Assembly: GCA_008330645.1 (NCBI GenBank) | Contig: VLTN01000001.1 | Location: 1,426,001-1,490,000, forward strand | DNA length: 64,000 nt | Direction: 5' to 3' | From: Cafeteria roenbergensis | Lineage: Eukaryota > Sar > Bigyra > Bicosoecida > Cafeteriaceae | In this document: piece by piece, positions 1 to 10,400 of the stretch | How positions within the stretch are numbered: position 1 is the first letter of the stretch | Layout of the letters: each line of letters opens with the position of its first letter | Translations under genes and position numbers: made by a program | The notes under the pieces: generated by a model | What the model was told of the DNA's origin: nothing | Seen by the model: only the letters and a program-made list of their open reading frames with translations | Databases searched by the model: none

Positions 1-388
1 CCACGTGGATTGGCAATCGCCCTCAGCAGAGCAATGCACCAGCGGGTTTGTTCCCGCGCCGCTGGCGTCAAGTGACGCTTCGTGCCGCTCTCAGGAGCGC
101 ATGCGGTGACGAGCATCGAGTCATGTCCGAGGCGCGCGCATGGCCCAAACAAGTCACACAATCACGCTGGACAGTCCCAACGAACGCGCCCCGCGCCGGC
201 TTGCGCTGCCTGCTCCCCTGGCTTGAGCCTCGAGAAGCCGGCCCCGCCGGCTCAGCCCCCAGCTCTGGAGAAAGAGGGTGCCTGTTGGGCTGGCTAGGGC
301 CGCCAGCATTGCGTTCTGCTCGCAGGGCCTGCCGAGCGCGGCGGCCCGCTGGTCGAGACGCGCCTGCTTCCAGCTCCCACCAAAAACA
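1..388. other. No gene recognised at the left edge
   Basis: GC-rich sequence with overlapping short open frames on both strands, none of which resembles a known protein or shows a convincing start and splice structure. It lies downstream of the small membrane-protein gene on the minus strand and probably holds its 3' untranslated region. Confidence 0.4.
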
Positions 389-721
389 TCAGGCCCTCCT
401 TGCCTTCCCGGGGGTGGGAACCCCACAGAACGCGTACGCGCCAAGCGCCACAAACAGGAACGGGGCCAGACCCGTGATCTGCATCTCCCAGCCAGGCACG
501 ATTACGACGTAAATGAAGATGGTGCTGATGACTGCTCCCACGCTGCCTATGGCGCTGCACACAGCCCCCACGGAGCCATCGAAGCGAGGGCCAGCCCGCC
601 AGCCGCGATTGGTGTGCAGGCCCAGGGCCCGCGACGCCAGGCCGACGGCAATCCCGAGGCCAACCACCAGAATGACGAGCGGGGCAACCAAGAAGAACGC
701 GCCCTTGAGGATCATGTCCAT
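389..721 (-). CDS. Small three-TM membrane protein, unrecognised
   Basis: From the ATG at 721 this reads as a 110-residue protein. It has three hydrophobic stretches: residues about 4-32 (ILKGAFFLVAPLVILVVG and onward), a second around residues 52-76 (VGAVISTIFIYVVIVPGW) and a third around residues 81-98 (ITGLAPFLFVALGAYAF), then a short basic end. I do not recognise the family. The same frame stays open upstream to about 916, and a good acceptor (ACCGCAG) lies just before position 747, so the real first exon may be farther upstream and the ATG at 721 may be internal. The pattern of long hydrophobic runs is unlikely by chance in such GC-rich DNA, which is why I list it. Confidence 0.5.
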   Translation of the reverse strand: MDMILKGAFFLVAPLVILVVGLGIAVGLASRALGLHTNRGWRAGPRFDGSVGAVCSAIGSVGAVISTIFIYVVIVPGWEMQITGLAPFLFVALGAYAFCGVPTPGKARRA

Positions 722-1405
722 GCTGGCAACGCCTCCCAGGAGGGAACCTGCGGTACCGGTCCTTCGGTGCACACCCCTGCGACGGCCAGGCGTGTGCGAG
801 CGGCCAGCAGGGCGCGAGCCACGGCCAAGAACAGATGGGCAGAGCCACCGCCTCGGCAGCAGTTGCCTCCCGCGCTTTGAGTTGGCTGCCTGCGACTGGG
901 AAGGGCTTGCTCGCACGAGTGTAACTGCGACTGCACAGAGATGGATGCCAGCGCCCGTGAGTGAGTGGCCGAAATGCGAGTGCCATCGCGAGGCAATCAG
1001 TTCTCAGCGTGGCCTGCTACACGAATCACTGACTCATATTATGGCGGGGGCATTGGCTCTGCGCTCTCCGCGGAACGCTCACAGCCGGCTGGGGCGGCCT
1101 GCGGCGCTGCGCATCTCCGCCACGGACAGTGCCCCGGACGCGCCCCCGTGCGCAACGCTGTGGTCCTCGATGATGCTCGACACAGTGGCGCCGTGGGAGG
1201 TCACGAAAGCGTCAGATTCAGTGAGCTCGCCGCGGAGACTGCGGGTGGTGGTTGGGGCAGGGAGGGGGGGGGGGAAGCGGGGATCGTGGGAGGGGAAGCC
1301 AAGGCCGGGCGAGGCTCGGCCCGACTGCACTCGCGCTTTGGAACCCGGATCGGCTTGTTGCCAGGCCGGCGAGGCGGCACTTGCGAGGCTCCAGCTGACG
1401 CAACC
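722..1405. other. Intergenic, possible upstream exon of the small membrane protein
   Basis: No recognisable protein in any frame. It separates the end of the asparaginase gene from the small membrane-protein gene, both on the minus strand. An acceptor-like CGCAG at 748-752 (minus strand) suggests that part of this stretch is an intron or 5' untranslated region of the latter gene. A short run of G is seen near 1262-1273. Confidence 0.35.
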
Positions 1406-3251
1406 TCACTTCTTGCGGAAGGCCCGACGGGTCTTCTCTAGAGACGCTCCCGGCCGGGCCAGAAGCCAGGCGAGCTTGCACGTACAACCCTCCGTAGTCA
1501 TGTCCCCAGCAGAGATGACCCCGGCCTGAAGCAGCCGGCGGCCCAGTCTGCGAGAGCGAGCGGGAGGGAGAGGGCGGCCGGAGGGTCGCACAGCGCGCAA
1601 TTGCTGGCTCATCGGAAGCATGCCTGCCCCCGGCTGGACTGCATGGCAGTGCCACGCGTGGGCGACGCTTGGCCAAGGCAGGCGCTCACGCATAAGTCTC
1701 CAGCTTGACTCCGCCCTTGGCGCACTGCGTTGTGGCAACCACCATGATTCCGCGGCGGATTGCAGCCTGCACCGCCGCCATGAAGGAACCGTTGCGCTGG
1801 GCAGCGTTGCCCGTGCCATAGAGCTGCAACACGATGCCCCTGATGGTGGGCGTGTGCTCGATGATGGCGTTGATGTAGTTGTCGCTGAACCCGGGGACCA
1901 TGCGCAACACCGCGATTTCGTCGCAGAGCTCGCTGCGAATTGAACAAGAGGGGTGGGCCGGGGACAAGGGCGGGGCGATGGTGTGGTACGGCAGCAAGAC
2001 CGGGAAGCGACGCGCGGCTGCCGGCATGTGCGCGCGCTATACGGGCTTCTGCTGACGCACTGCCCTGCGGCCCAGCCAGGGCTGCTCTGCCGCCTCTTGC
2101 TTACGTTGAGATGCGGAAGCGGCCCTTGGGTTGCGGGCGGAAGGCGGCAAAGTTGACCCGGAAGCCCGTGGCAAGGCGAACGAGAGGCGCGTAGTTGGGG
2201 CTGTCGAAGGCGTCGAGTCCGTGAGAGTCAACCTGCGGGAAGGGCCCATTGAGGCGGGGGGGGGGACGCACGCGCAAACACGGCGAGCAGTGTGGAGGAG
2301 CGCTTCCGTCGCCTGGTCTTGCAAGGGCTGCCCGCCGCCAGGCAGCAGGCCCTGCCACACATGTGCCCGACTGGGGGGAGCGCAACTGACCTTCGTTACG
2401 CGGTTTCCCCTGAACAGAGTGGAGTTGATGAACAGCGTGACCTCCGGGACGTCGACGTATCCGGCCAGGATGCAGGCCACCACCAGGTTGCGCTTGGCGT
2501 CGTTGTACAGCTCGCACAAAGGAACCATGGAGCCTGTGAACACTACAGGCTTGCCCAGGTTCTCCATCATGAAGGATGCCGCAGAGGCCGCGTACGCCAT
2601 GGTGTCGGTCCCCATGATGACGACGAAGCCGTCGTAGTCGTAGTAGTGCCGGTGGAGCACCTCCACGATGCCGATCCACTCGGGGGGACCCATGTCCGAC
2701 GAGTCAAGGAGCGGCTCATGCCTGCGGAGCGCGCGTGGCGTCACCAGCGGCGAGGGTTGCGGCCATCGCCCCGAACCGAGCGTGCGAGGCGGCGGCGCGA
2801 TCAGCAACTGGCACTCACTCCACAAGCGTCACCGCAGGCATCTCGTCCTCTGCGAACTCGCGCATTTCGCGCATGCGGCTCAGAAGGTACCCTGGCGCCG
2901 GCTCAAGCGCTCCTGCGAGGGCGGCCAAGGGCACGCAGTGCAACCTCGGAAAGTTGGCAGCGCATCTACGAGCGCTGCGGGCCGGACCTGCACCGCCCCG
3001 TCCGGCTGCCTCGCACCTTCCTCGTTGGGCTTCATGCCCAGAGTGCCGCCCATGTAGATGACGAAGATGCTGCGCTCCTTGGGAGACTTTCGGTGCTTCA
3101 CGACAACCGGGTCCGACCATGCAGTTCCCGCGGACGTGCGAGACGCAGAGATCACGACCGACGGGTGGGCATCAGCGGCGCTGCTTGCGCTGTCTCCTGC
3201 TGCTGATGCCGCCGCCACCGCCGCAGCGGATGCTGCTGCTGCCGCTGCCAT
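1406..3251 (-). CDS. L-asparaginase (AnsA/AnsB-like fold), six exons
   Basis: Hydrolyses L-asparagine to aspartate and ammonia. Modelled exons, 5' to 3': 3251-3017, 2912-2819, 2721-2391, 2232-2105, 1932-1690 and 1547-1406, all in phase, giving 390 residues. Family motifs appear in order: VIYMGGTLGM (first catalytic Thr), PLLDSSDMGPPEW, VVIMGTDTMAYAAS (second catalytic Thr and Asp), VPLCELYNDAKRN (catalytic Lys), NSTLFRGNRVTK, SPNYAPLV, and near the C-terminus AGVISAGDMTTEGC. The order and spacing match eukaryotic cytosolic and 60-kDa-type asparaginases. The first 30 residues are an Ala/Ser-rich lead without a clear signal peptide; I chose the ATG at 3251, and the ATG is the weakest part of the model. 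Donors are GTGCGA, GTGAGT, GTCAGT, GTAAGC and GTGAGC; all acceptors end in CGCAG. Confidence 0.9.
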
Positions 3252-4450
3252 AGCTTGCGCGCGTCCGGGCAAGTGTCTCAGTCACAAATTGAGCTGGGGC
3301 GTGAGTTCCCGTGGCAGAGCCAGTTGGGCGGGGGCTGCGCCTAGTCTTGCCACGGCTCCACCCTGCGAGACTGTCCCGCAGGGCGCCAAGCGCACCAGGG
3401 CCCGCTGGGAGCAGGAGAGGGAGGGGTGCTCGGGCCAGCGTATACCGCATGGCGGGCCCAGTAAGGCTGTTCGGTCGGGGTGGTTGTGGAGGCAAGTGAC
3501 ATTCGCTGCCACTCGGGGGCAACCGCCGCCGGCCCAGCGTCAAAGGGACAATCCTCGGCCGTTGTCAAACAGGGGTCCATGCCTTGGTGCCGGACTTGCA
3601 GAAGGAAACGGCGACCCTGGGGCAGACAAGCTGACTGTTCAATCACCCCGATCAGCCGAGGAAGTCAACGTGTCTTCCAGAACTTGCCAGTGCTTTAGTG
3701 ACACGTCACCGGGGAGTCCGGCCGTCCCTGATCGGGGAGAAGCCGCCGAACGTGCAGAGTTCGGGCTTGCCACGCACCCCCTCTGGCTCCACTCTTGCGC
3801 ACCCCCTCGTGTGCAGCGACGCTACGTGAGGACGGCCCTGCTCCGCATGCCCGGGTTGCCCAAGGCGGCCTCAAGTTTGCAAGGATCGGGCTCTTGGTGG
3901 CAGGGACAAAGCCCCAGTTTCACTGCCGGCAAGCCAGTGTGCCGGAGGGCCGGCCTCCCCCCGCCAAAAGCTTGGTCGTCTGCTCCGCTGTCCAGTCCAG
4001 AAACCAACCCGGCCGCTTGAGGCGGTTGAGGGGGGAGTGGGGCAAGGGCAGTGGTGCGCAGCTCGCGAGGCCGCGACGCAGACTGCCGACACGCCATGCC
4101 GCGCCTCCTGAGATTGTGTCGTTCGCGCGTGGTCGGCACCTGGCTTGGAGGCCCGCCGCAAATGGGCTCTCCTGGGGGCTCGACGCTTGGCCACTGCAAG
4201 TCCTCTTTGCGGCATCGTTTCAGCCCCGGCCGCTCGAGCAGGCACGGAGCGCCCCGCCGAAGAGGCGCTTCGCTTCCCGTCCCAGCGTTAACGGGGGGCT
4301 CCGTGCGAGCTCCTCGCTTGTTCGACCTGCCATTGCCCCAACACCACCGCCGCATCCCACGCGCTTTGTGCCCTCCCAGCGCCCTCGCAGCCCGACGCAA
4401 ACCAGTCGGCGCCTGTTGGTCACTGCACTCGGCGAGAGGAATTCGTGCCG
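3252..4450. other. Divergent intergenic region, asparaginase / receptor
   Basis: About 1.2 kb between two genes transcribed away from each other, so it should contain both promoters and 5' untranslated regions. I see no TATA box at a sensible position, no tandem repeat and no protein-like frame. It is the largest gene-free gap in the window. Confidence 0.4.
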
Positions 4451-7400
4451 ATGCAAAGAGGCGCCGATGCGCATCCGACCGGAGGGGCTCTGGTTGCGCT
4501 GCTGGCATGCGCGTGGCTTGCCGCCTCCCCATCGTCTGCCCTGCGCTTCAGCCTCGACGTCCCGGACCAGGTGGAAGCGCTTGTCGACGTCGCCCTGGCT
4601 CACGGCTGGGCCAGAATCGGCTTCGCCCCAAGCGCCGGAGGCTCGAACGAGCAGCTTTGGTCTGACACCGAGGCCGAGCAGGCCCTGAACCTGACTCTGC
4701 GGAACCACAACCTCCCCCCCTGGGAACCGGCGGACGCACAGCTCGTGATCGCGTCGCCGCTGACATCGGCCGCCGTCCAGGCGCTTGCGACGAGTGTGGC
4801 CGGTACTCCTGCCCGCCTGGGTCTGCTCTCGGCGTCGTGCGCGTCGGGCACCGGCGCCGACGACGCTGCAGCGGCCGCGGCGTCGCAAGGCCCGGCCTCA
4901 GCGCTGCTTGGCCAGCCAGCGCTGCGACTGCCGCCCGTCGGCTCGCTCTGCGTCAGGCCGCTCCCCCCCCAGATGGAGCTGGATCGCGGCACCAACGTAA
5001 CGCGCATCGGTGAGGCATGGCTGGACAGCACAGATGCGTCCAGCATCTCGTACTCGGCCGACGTTGCGTGGCGATGGGAGGGACTGTCCCTCGGGCCGCT
5101 CGCCAGCCAGTGTGGCGCCAACTGCACCACCGGCGCCCTCCGGGAGGGCTTCGTGTGGGAGTACACGGCTGGGCCTGAGACCGCCCAGGCAGGGGGCACA
5201 GGAGTTCGCCGGTTCTTGGCCCCCGGAGTTTCCAACAGGACGAGCTGCGGCGCGCCGACTGGGCTCCTGCCTGCAGCACAGCGCTCCTTGGTTCTGGGCC
5301 AGAGCACGCCCCTGACAGGGGCCGCGGCGGGCCTGGGCGTGAGCATGCAGCAAGGGATGCTGCGCGCGATCCGCCACCACCCGTCTTCGCACGGGCGTCG
5401 CCTGGTGCTCCTGTCGCTGGACGACGCGTATGTTCCCGCCAAGACGGCGGCCAACGTGCGGCGCCTGGTCGAAGAGGTGGGAATCTTCGCCCTGGTCGGG
5501 TCCGTCGGTTCTGCCACTGGCGCGGCAGTCGTAGACTACCTCAATGACATGGGAGTTCCGCACATCGGCCAGCTCTCAGGCGCCAATGTCTTTCGGTATC
5601 CGCCCCGGCGGTTCACCATCAACGTGCGCGCTGCGTATGCCGACGAAGCCGCGGCCATGGTGGACGAGGTCACGCAGTTCGGGCTGTCCAAGGTCGCGCT
5701 GGTCGCCCAAAACGACACGTATGGCAAGGCGGGGCTGGTGGGGCTGGAGACCGCGCTGGGCCCTCGCGGCCTCAAGCTTCACAGCATCGGCTACTACAGC
5801 TCGTCGGACATCCCGGGAACGATTGAGGGGGCCATATCCGCCATCAACAGCACTGGGGAGGACCCTGAGGCTGTCGTCTTCTTCGCGCTGGCCGACGCCG
5901 CCGCGTTGGCAATGCCGCTGCTGCGCAAGCAAATGCCGGGGGCGATGTTCATGCTCGCATCGCCCATCAGTCCGCCGTCTTTGCTCAAAGCACTGGCGGC
6001 GAACCCTGCGGTCGGCTCCACAAGCGCAGCAGCTTCCATTGTCGACGGGTCCTTCGTCACGCAGGCAGTCTGGCCGCCCGATCTCAGCGTTGGAGACTCC
6101 ACCCGTGCGGACGTGAACTGGGTGGACAAGGAAGGAGAGTACGCGCTCGCCCTTGTGGCACTGGCGCTGGATACCATCCCTGCTCCAGATGGCGGAGGCT
6201 GGGTGGGCTTGGACCTCATCAACGCCATCAACGACCGCTCCGTGTTCCGCGTGGACACGTCCACTGCGACCGGCAGCGCGGTCCGGGTCCTTGGCCCGTA
6301 CTCCGCGGCCTGCTCGCAGGGGATGCGAAGCGTCGTGAAGACGCGCCTGACCAAGGTACCAGCGAGCTCCGAGCCGGCGGGGCCCGGCGAAGGCAGCCTG
6401 CTCACCACAATCACCGGGGTGTTTGAGTTTGATTCGTGCGGTGTGCTGGACACGTCTGCAGTCGAGCTCGCGGAGCCGCTGGTCTTCGGCCAAATCGCCC
6501 CCGTCTCTGGCTTGCCAGACTGGGCCGAGCAGATGACGCTTGGCGTCCGGGCCGCGTTCGACGACGCCAACCGCGACGGCGGGATCAACGGCCGATTCGT
6601 AAACCTGGTGACAGCGGACGACGGGTACAACCCAACGCTGGCGGCAATTGAAGTCCGCAAGATGGTTGAGGACCACAAGGTGCTCGCGATCGTTGGCACG
6701 GTTGGAACCGGCACCGCCTTGGCCATGCTCGAGTACCTGAAGCCGTTGAAGGTGCCGCTCATCGCCGCTGTCTCTGGGGCCCGGGAGCTGCGGAGGCCCT
6801 TCACGGCCGCGGCAGTGAACATTCGCGCCTCGTATGACGACGAAGCCTATCTGCTGGTGGACACGGCAGTTCGAGCGGGCAGGACGAGATGCTCCGTTTT
6901 CTTCCAGGACGACGGCTTCGGCCGCTCCGGCTTGGAGGGGGCTCGCGTCGCGCTCTGGAACAACGGCCTCGCAATCCACTCCAACGCGTCCTACGACCGG
7001 TCACTCGGAGACACGAGCCAGGCGTTGGCCGTCTTGAGCGAGCGCACGCCGCCCGAGGCAGTCATCGTCTTCGCAGTCACCGGGCCGGCGGTGGAGTTCA
7101 TTTGTTCCTCGTCGCTCCTGCCCTCCTGGGAGTCGGTGTGGTACCTGCTGCCATCCGTTGTGGGGGAGGACTTTGGGGACTCGCTCGGCGGGGACTGTGC
7201 TTCGCGGGTGCGGGTGTTCGTCTCGAGGACGCTTCCCGACCCCACGAACTCCTCGGTTGGCGTCGTCAAGGCGTTCCAACAGTCGATCGACAGGCGATGC
7301 GGCGGCGAAGGCGCATGCGCCTACACGTCGCAGGCCTTGGAAGGCTACCTCGGCGCGCGCCTGCTGCTCCAGGCCGTCGCCAGGGCGGGCTCCGAAATCG

Positions 7401-10400
7401 ATGCCTACTCGGCCGACCCCAGCGACAGCTTCGAGCCCGCCCGCCGGGCGGCCCGGGAGTCCTTGCTCCAGTCGATCTACGACGCTGGCATGTTCTCCTT
7501 CGAGAAGCTGCGGGTTGGCCCGTACGGCGGCGAATGCGGCAACGCCGCAGAGGTGGGCGCCGTCAACCTGGGTTGCGAGTGCAACCAAGGCATGCACAAC
7601 GTCTTCCTTACCGAGCTCGTTGCCGGAGCTCCGCAGTACCTGCCGTCTGGCGTGCTGGTGACCCCGTACGGGTTCGTGCGGCGCCCCGAGGGCGACGTGT
7701 TCTTCGAGTCCTGCGGCGTTTCTGTGGAGTATAGGCCGCAGTCGGAGCAGCCAATCGTGTTCGGGCAGTCGGCATCCTTCTCCGGAGACACGGCTGGCCT
7801 CGGGACAGGGATGCAGCGGGGAATCCGCGCCGCCTTTTCGTTCACCAACGGGCGCGGCGGCATCAACGGCAAGGAGGTGCGCCTCGTGTCCTTCGACGAC
7901 GCCTACAACCCTGCAAGGGCAATCAGCAACACCCAGGAAGCGCTGTCAGCGCACCGCGTGTTTGGCTACATCGGCTCCACAGGGACGCCGACTGCCAGCG
8001 CAGTGTTCCCGCTGGTGACAGAGGCGAAGGTCCCATGGATCGGCGCCCTGACGGGCGCGGGCTTCCTTCGGTCCCCCTTCGTTCCCACCATCGTCAACGC
8101 CCGTGCCTCGTACACGGACGAGTGCGCTGCAATGACGAAGCACCTCGTCGCCATGGGCATTTCAAAGGTGGCGTTCTTCGGCCAAGACGACTCCTTTGGC
8201 GGCGCAGGGCTATCCGGCATCACCTTGTCGCTCAAGTTCCACCGCCTGTCCCTCATGGTGGACAGCCGCTACCCGAAGGGCACGGAGGCGGTCCACTCGG
8301 GCATCGTGGCCATGCTCTCGCTGCCCGAGCCCCCCGAGGCCATCGTCATGTTTGGCACCTCCAAGCCTCTAGGCCGGTTCGCCGCCATTTTGCGGGTCAC
8401 GTTCGACCGCCTCGGCTACAAGCAGCCTGTCCTGTACGCGACGTCGTTCGTGGGCGCGCGAGCCTGGCGCCGAGCGACAGTGAGCGCCATGGCCCTCGAG
8501 GCCTCGACCCCGATCCCAGACTACCTTGAAAACATGTTCGTCGCATCTGTCGTGCCCGTGCCCGACGACGCGTCCCACCCGCTCGTCGCTGCGTACCAGC
8601 AGGACATGAGGGAGGCAGGTCTCGTCTCGGGGCCGGTGGGCAGTGTGGGCCAGCCGTCCAAGTTCGAGTACGAGTCGCTGGAGGGCTGGATCGTGGGGCG
8701 GCTGACGACCATGGCCTTGCAGCGGTCTGCGTCAGCGACGCGCGCCGACTTCTTGAAGGCCTTCTACACGACCTCGTACTTTCAAACCGCTGCTGGCAGC
8801 CAGGCCCTGGGCCCGTTCATCGACGGCGACTGCAACCAGGGCTCGAGGCGCATCTGGATTGTGCGGGCGAACGCGGACTTGAGCGTGGCGACCGGCTCCG
8901 TTGGTGACTACTTGCTCGACGAGTCTTTCGACTTTTCCGACCTCGGCTGCGGGGTGCTCGCAGAGTACTCCAAGCCCAACTGCCCGGATGGCAGCGAGCG
9001 GGTCTCGCTCAGCAACACGACGGAAGCCTTCACCTGCCACAAGTGCGCCCGCGGGTTCTTCAGCTCGGGCGGGGCCCCTTGCCGCGAGTGCCCAGCTGGC
9101 TCGGTGGCGGCGGACGAAGGGTCCCCGGCGTGCATCAAGTGCGGCCCCGGCCGCTTCCAAGACAGGCCTGGCCAAACCGCGTGCTTGGGCTGCGACATCT
9201 TCAGCTTCAGCACCGGCGCGGCCAATGCCCGCTGCACATCGTGCGGTCCCAACGCCATGACGTTCAGCGAGGGCGCGACGTCCCGAGCCGCCTGCATGTG
9301 CAGCCCGGGCTACTTTGGCTCTCCACACGTCGAGCCGGACGCCGCCGTGCTCGAGGCGGTGCGGCTGGGAGCCGACCCCCCTCCGCTGCCAGGCTCCGAT
9401 GGGTCCATGGAAGCCGTGGAGCTTGTCCCGGGCACCTCCTACGTTCCCATAGCCCACCAGGACGGGCTCTGCCGTCCGTGCCCAGTCGGCGCGCGCTGCT
9501 GCCGGAGCGAGGCAGAGGGCGTGCCCGAAACTGCCGCGAGCGCCCTCAACAGCACCGCGGTCTCCACGGCGCAGCGCTGCCGAACGGGGACCATCATGCC
9601 TCTGCCCACAAGCGGGCACATCGAGTCCACACGGCTGCCAGCCACCATGGTGGCATGCAATCCCGCGCAGTCCTGCGTCGGCGTCGAGCGCGAGAGCCAG
9701 CTGAACGAGTCAAGGCGGTGCGCGGTAGGCTACGAAGGCCTGCACTGCGGGCACTGCGTCGATGGCTTCTACAACTTCTACGGCGTGTGCAACCCTTGTG
9801 GCTCCGACGACGAGGCCTGGGGCCGCGCGGCAGGGATGGCCCTGTTCATCTTGGTCATCGTCCTGTCCGCGCTGGAGCTCTCGACGCGCAAGAGCACGTA
9901 CACCGGCCTGGGGCTGATGCTCAACAGCCTGCAGATTGGCGGCCTGTTCAACGCAGTGTTTGCGCGCTGGCCCCGCATGGCCGACAGCTTCTACGCGGCT
10001 GCGGCAGTGGTCACGTTCAGGCTCGATTCCTTCAGCCCGGAGTGCAAGCTGCAGCACTTGTACCCTCGTGACATCTTCGAGCGACAGATCTTGTGGCTCG
10101 CTCTCCCGTTCGGGTTTGCCGCAGTGTATCTCGCAATTTACGGCATCGTGCTTTGCCTGCGCGCCTTGATCGTGCGGTGCAGGTGTACCATTCGAGGTCG
10201 ATACCTGGGCTACTGCGGCATGCTGCGGATGCTCACTCTCCCCTTCCCCAAGCTGAACGCGACGTTTGTCAGCGGCTTTTCGCGGCTCGCGATTTCCGGA
10301 TACCCCGTCTTGGTGTCACACTCGCTCCGCACGATGCAGTGCGTCACGCTCGAAGACGGCGTCGTCGTCATGGACCACTCCTCAGGGGCGCTGTGCTACG

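Noticed and set aside
5576-6979. Long minus-strand frames opposite the receptor
   Set aside because: They have no similarity to known proteins, while the plus strand carries conserved binding domains through the same interval.
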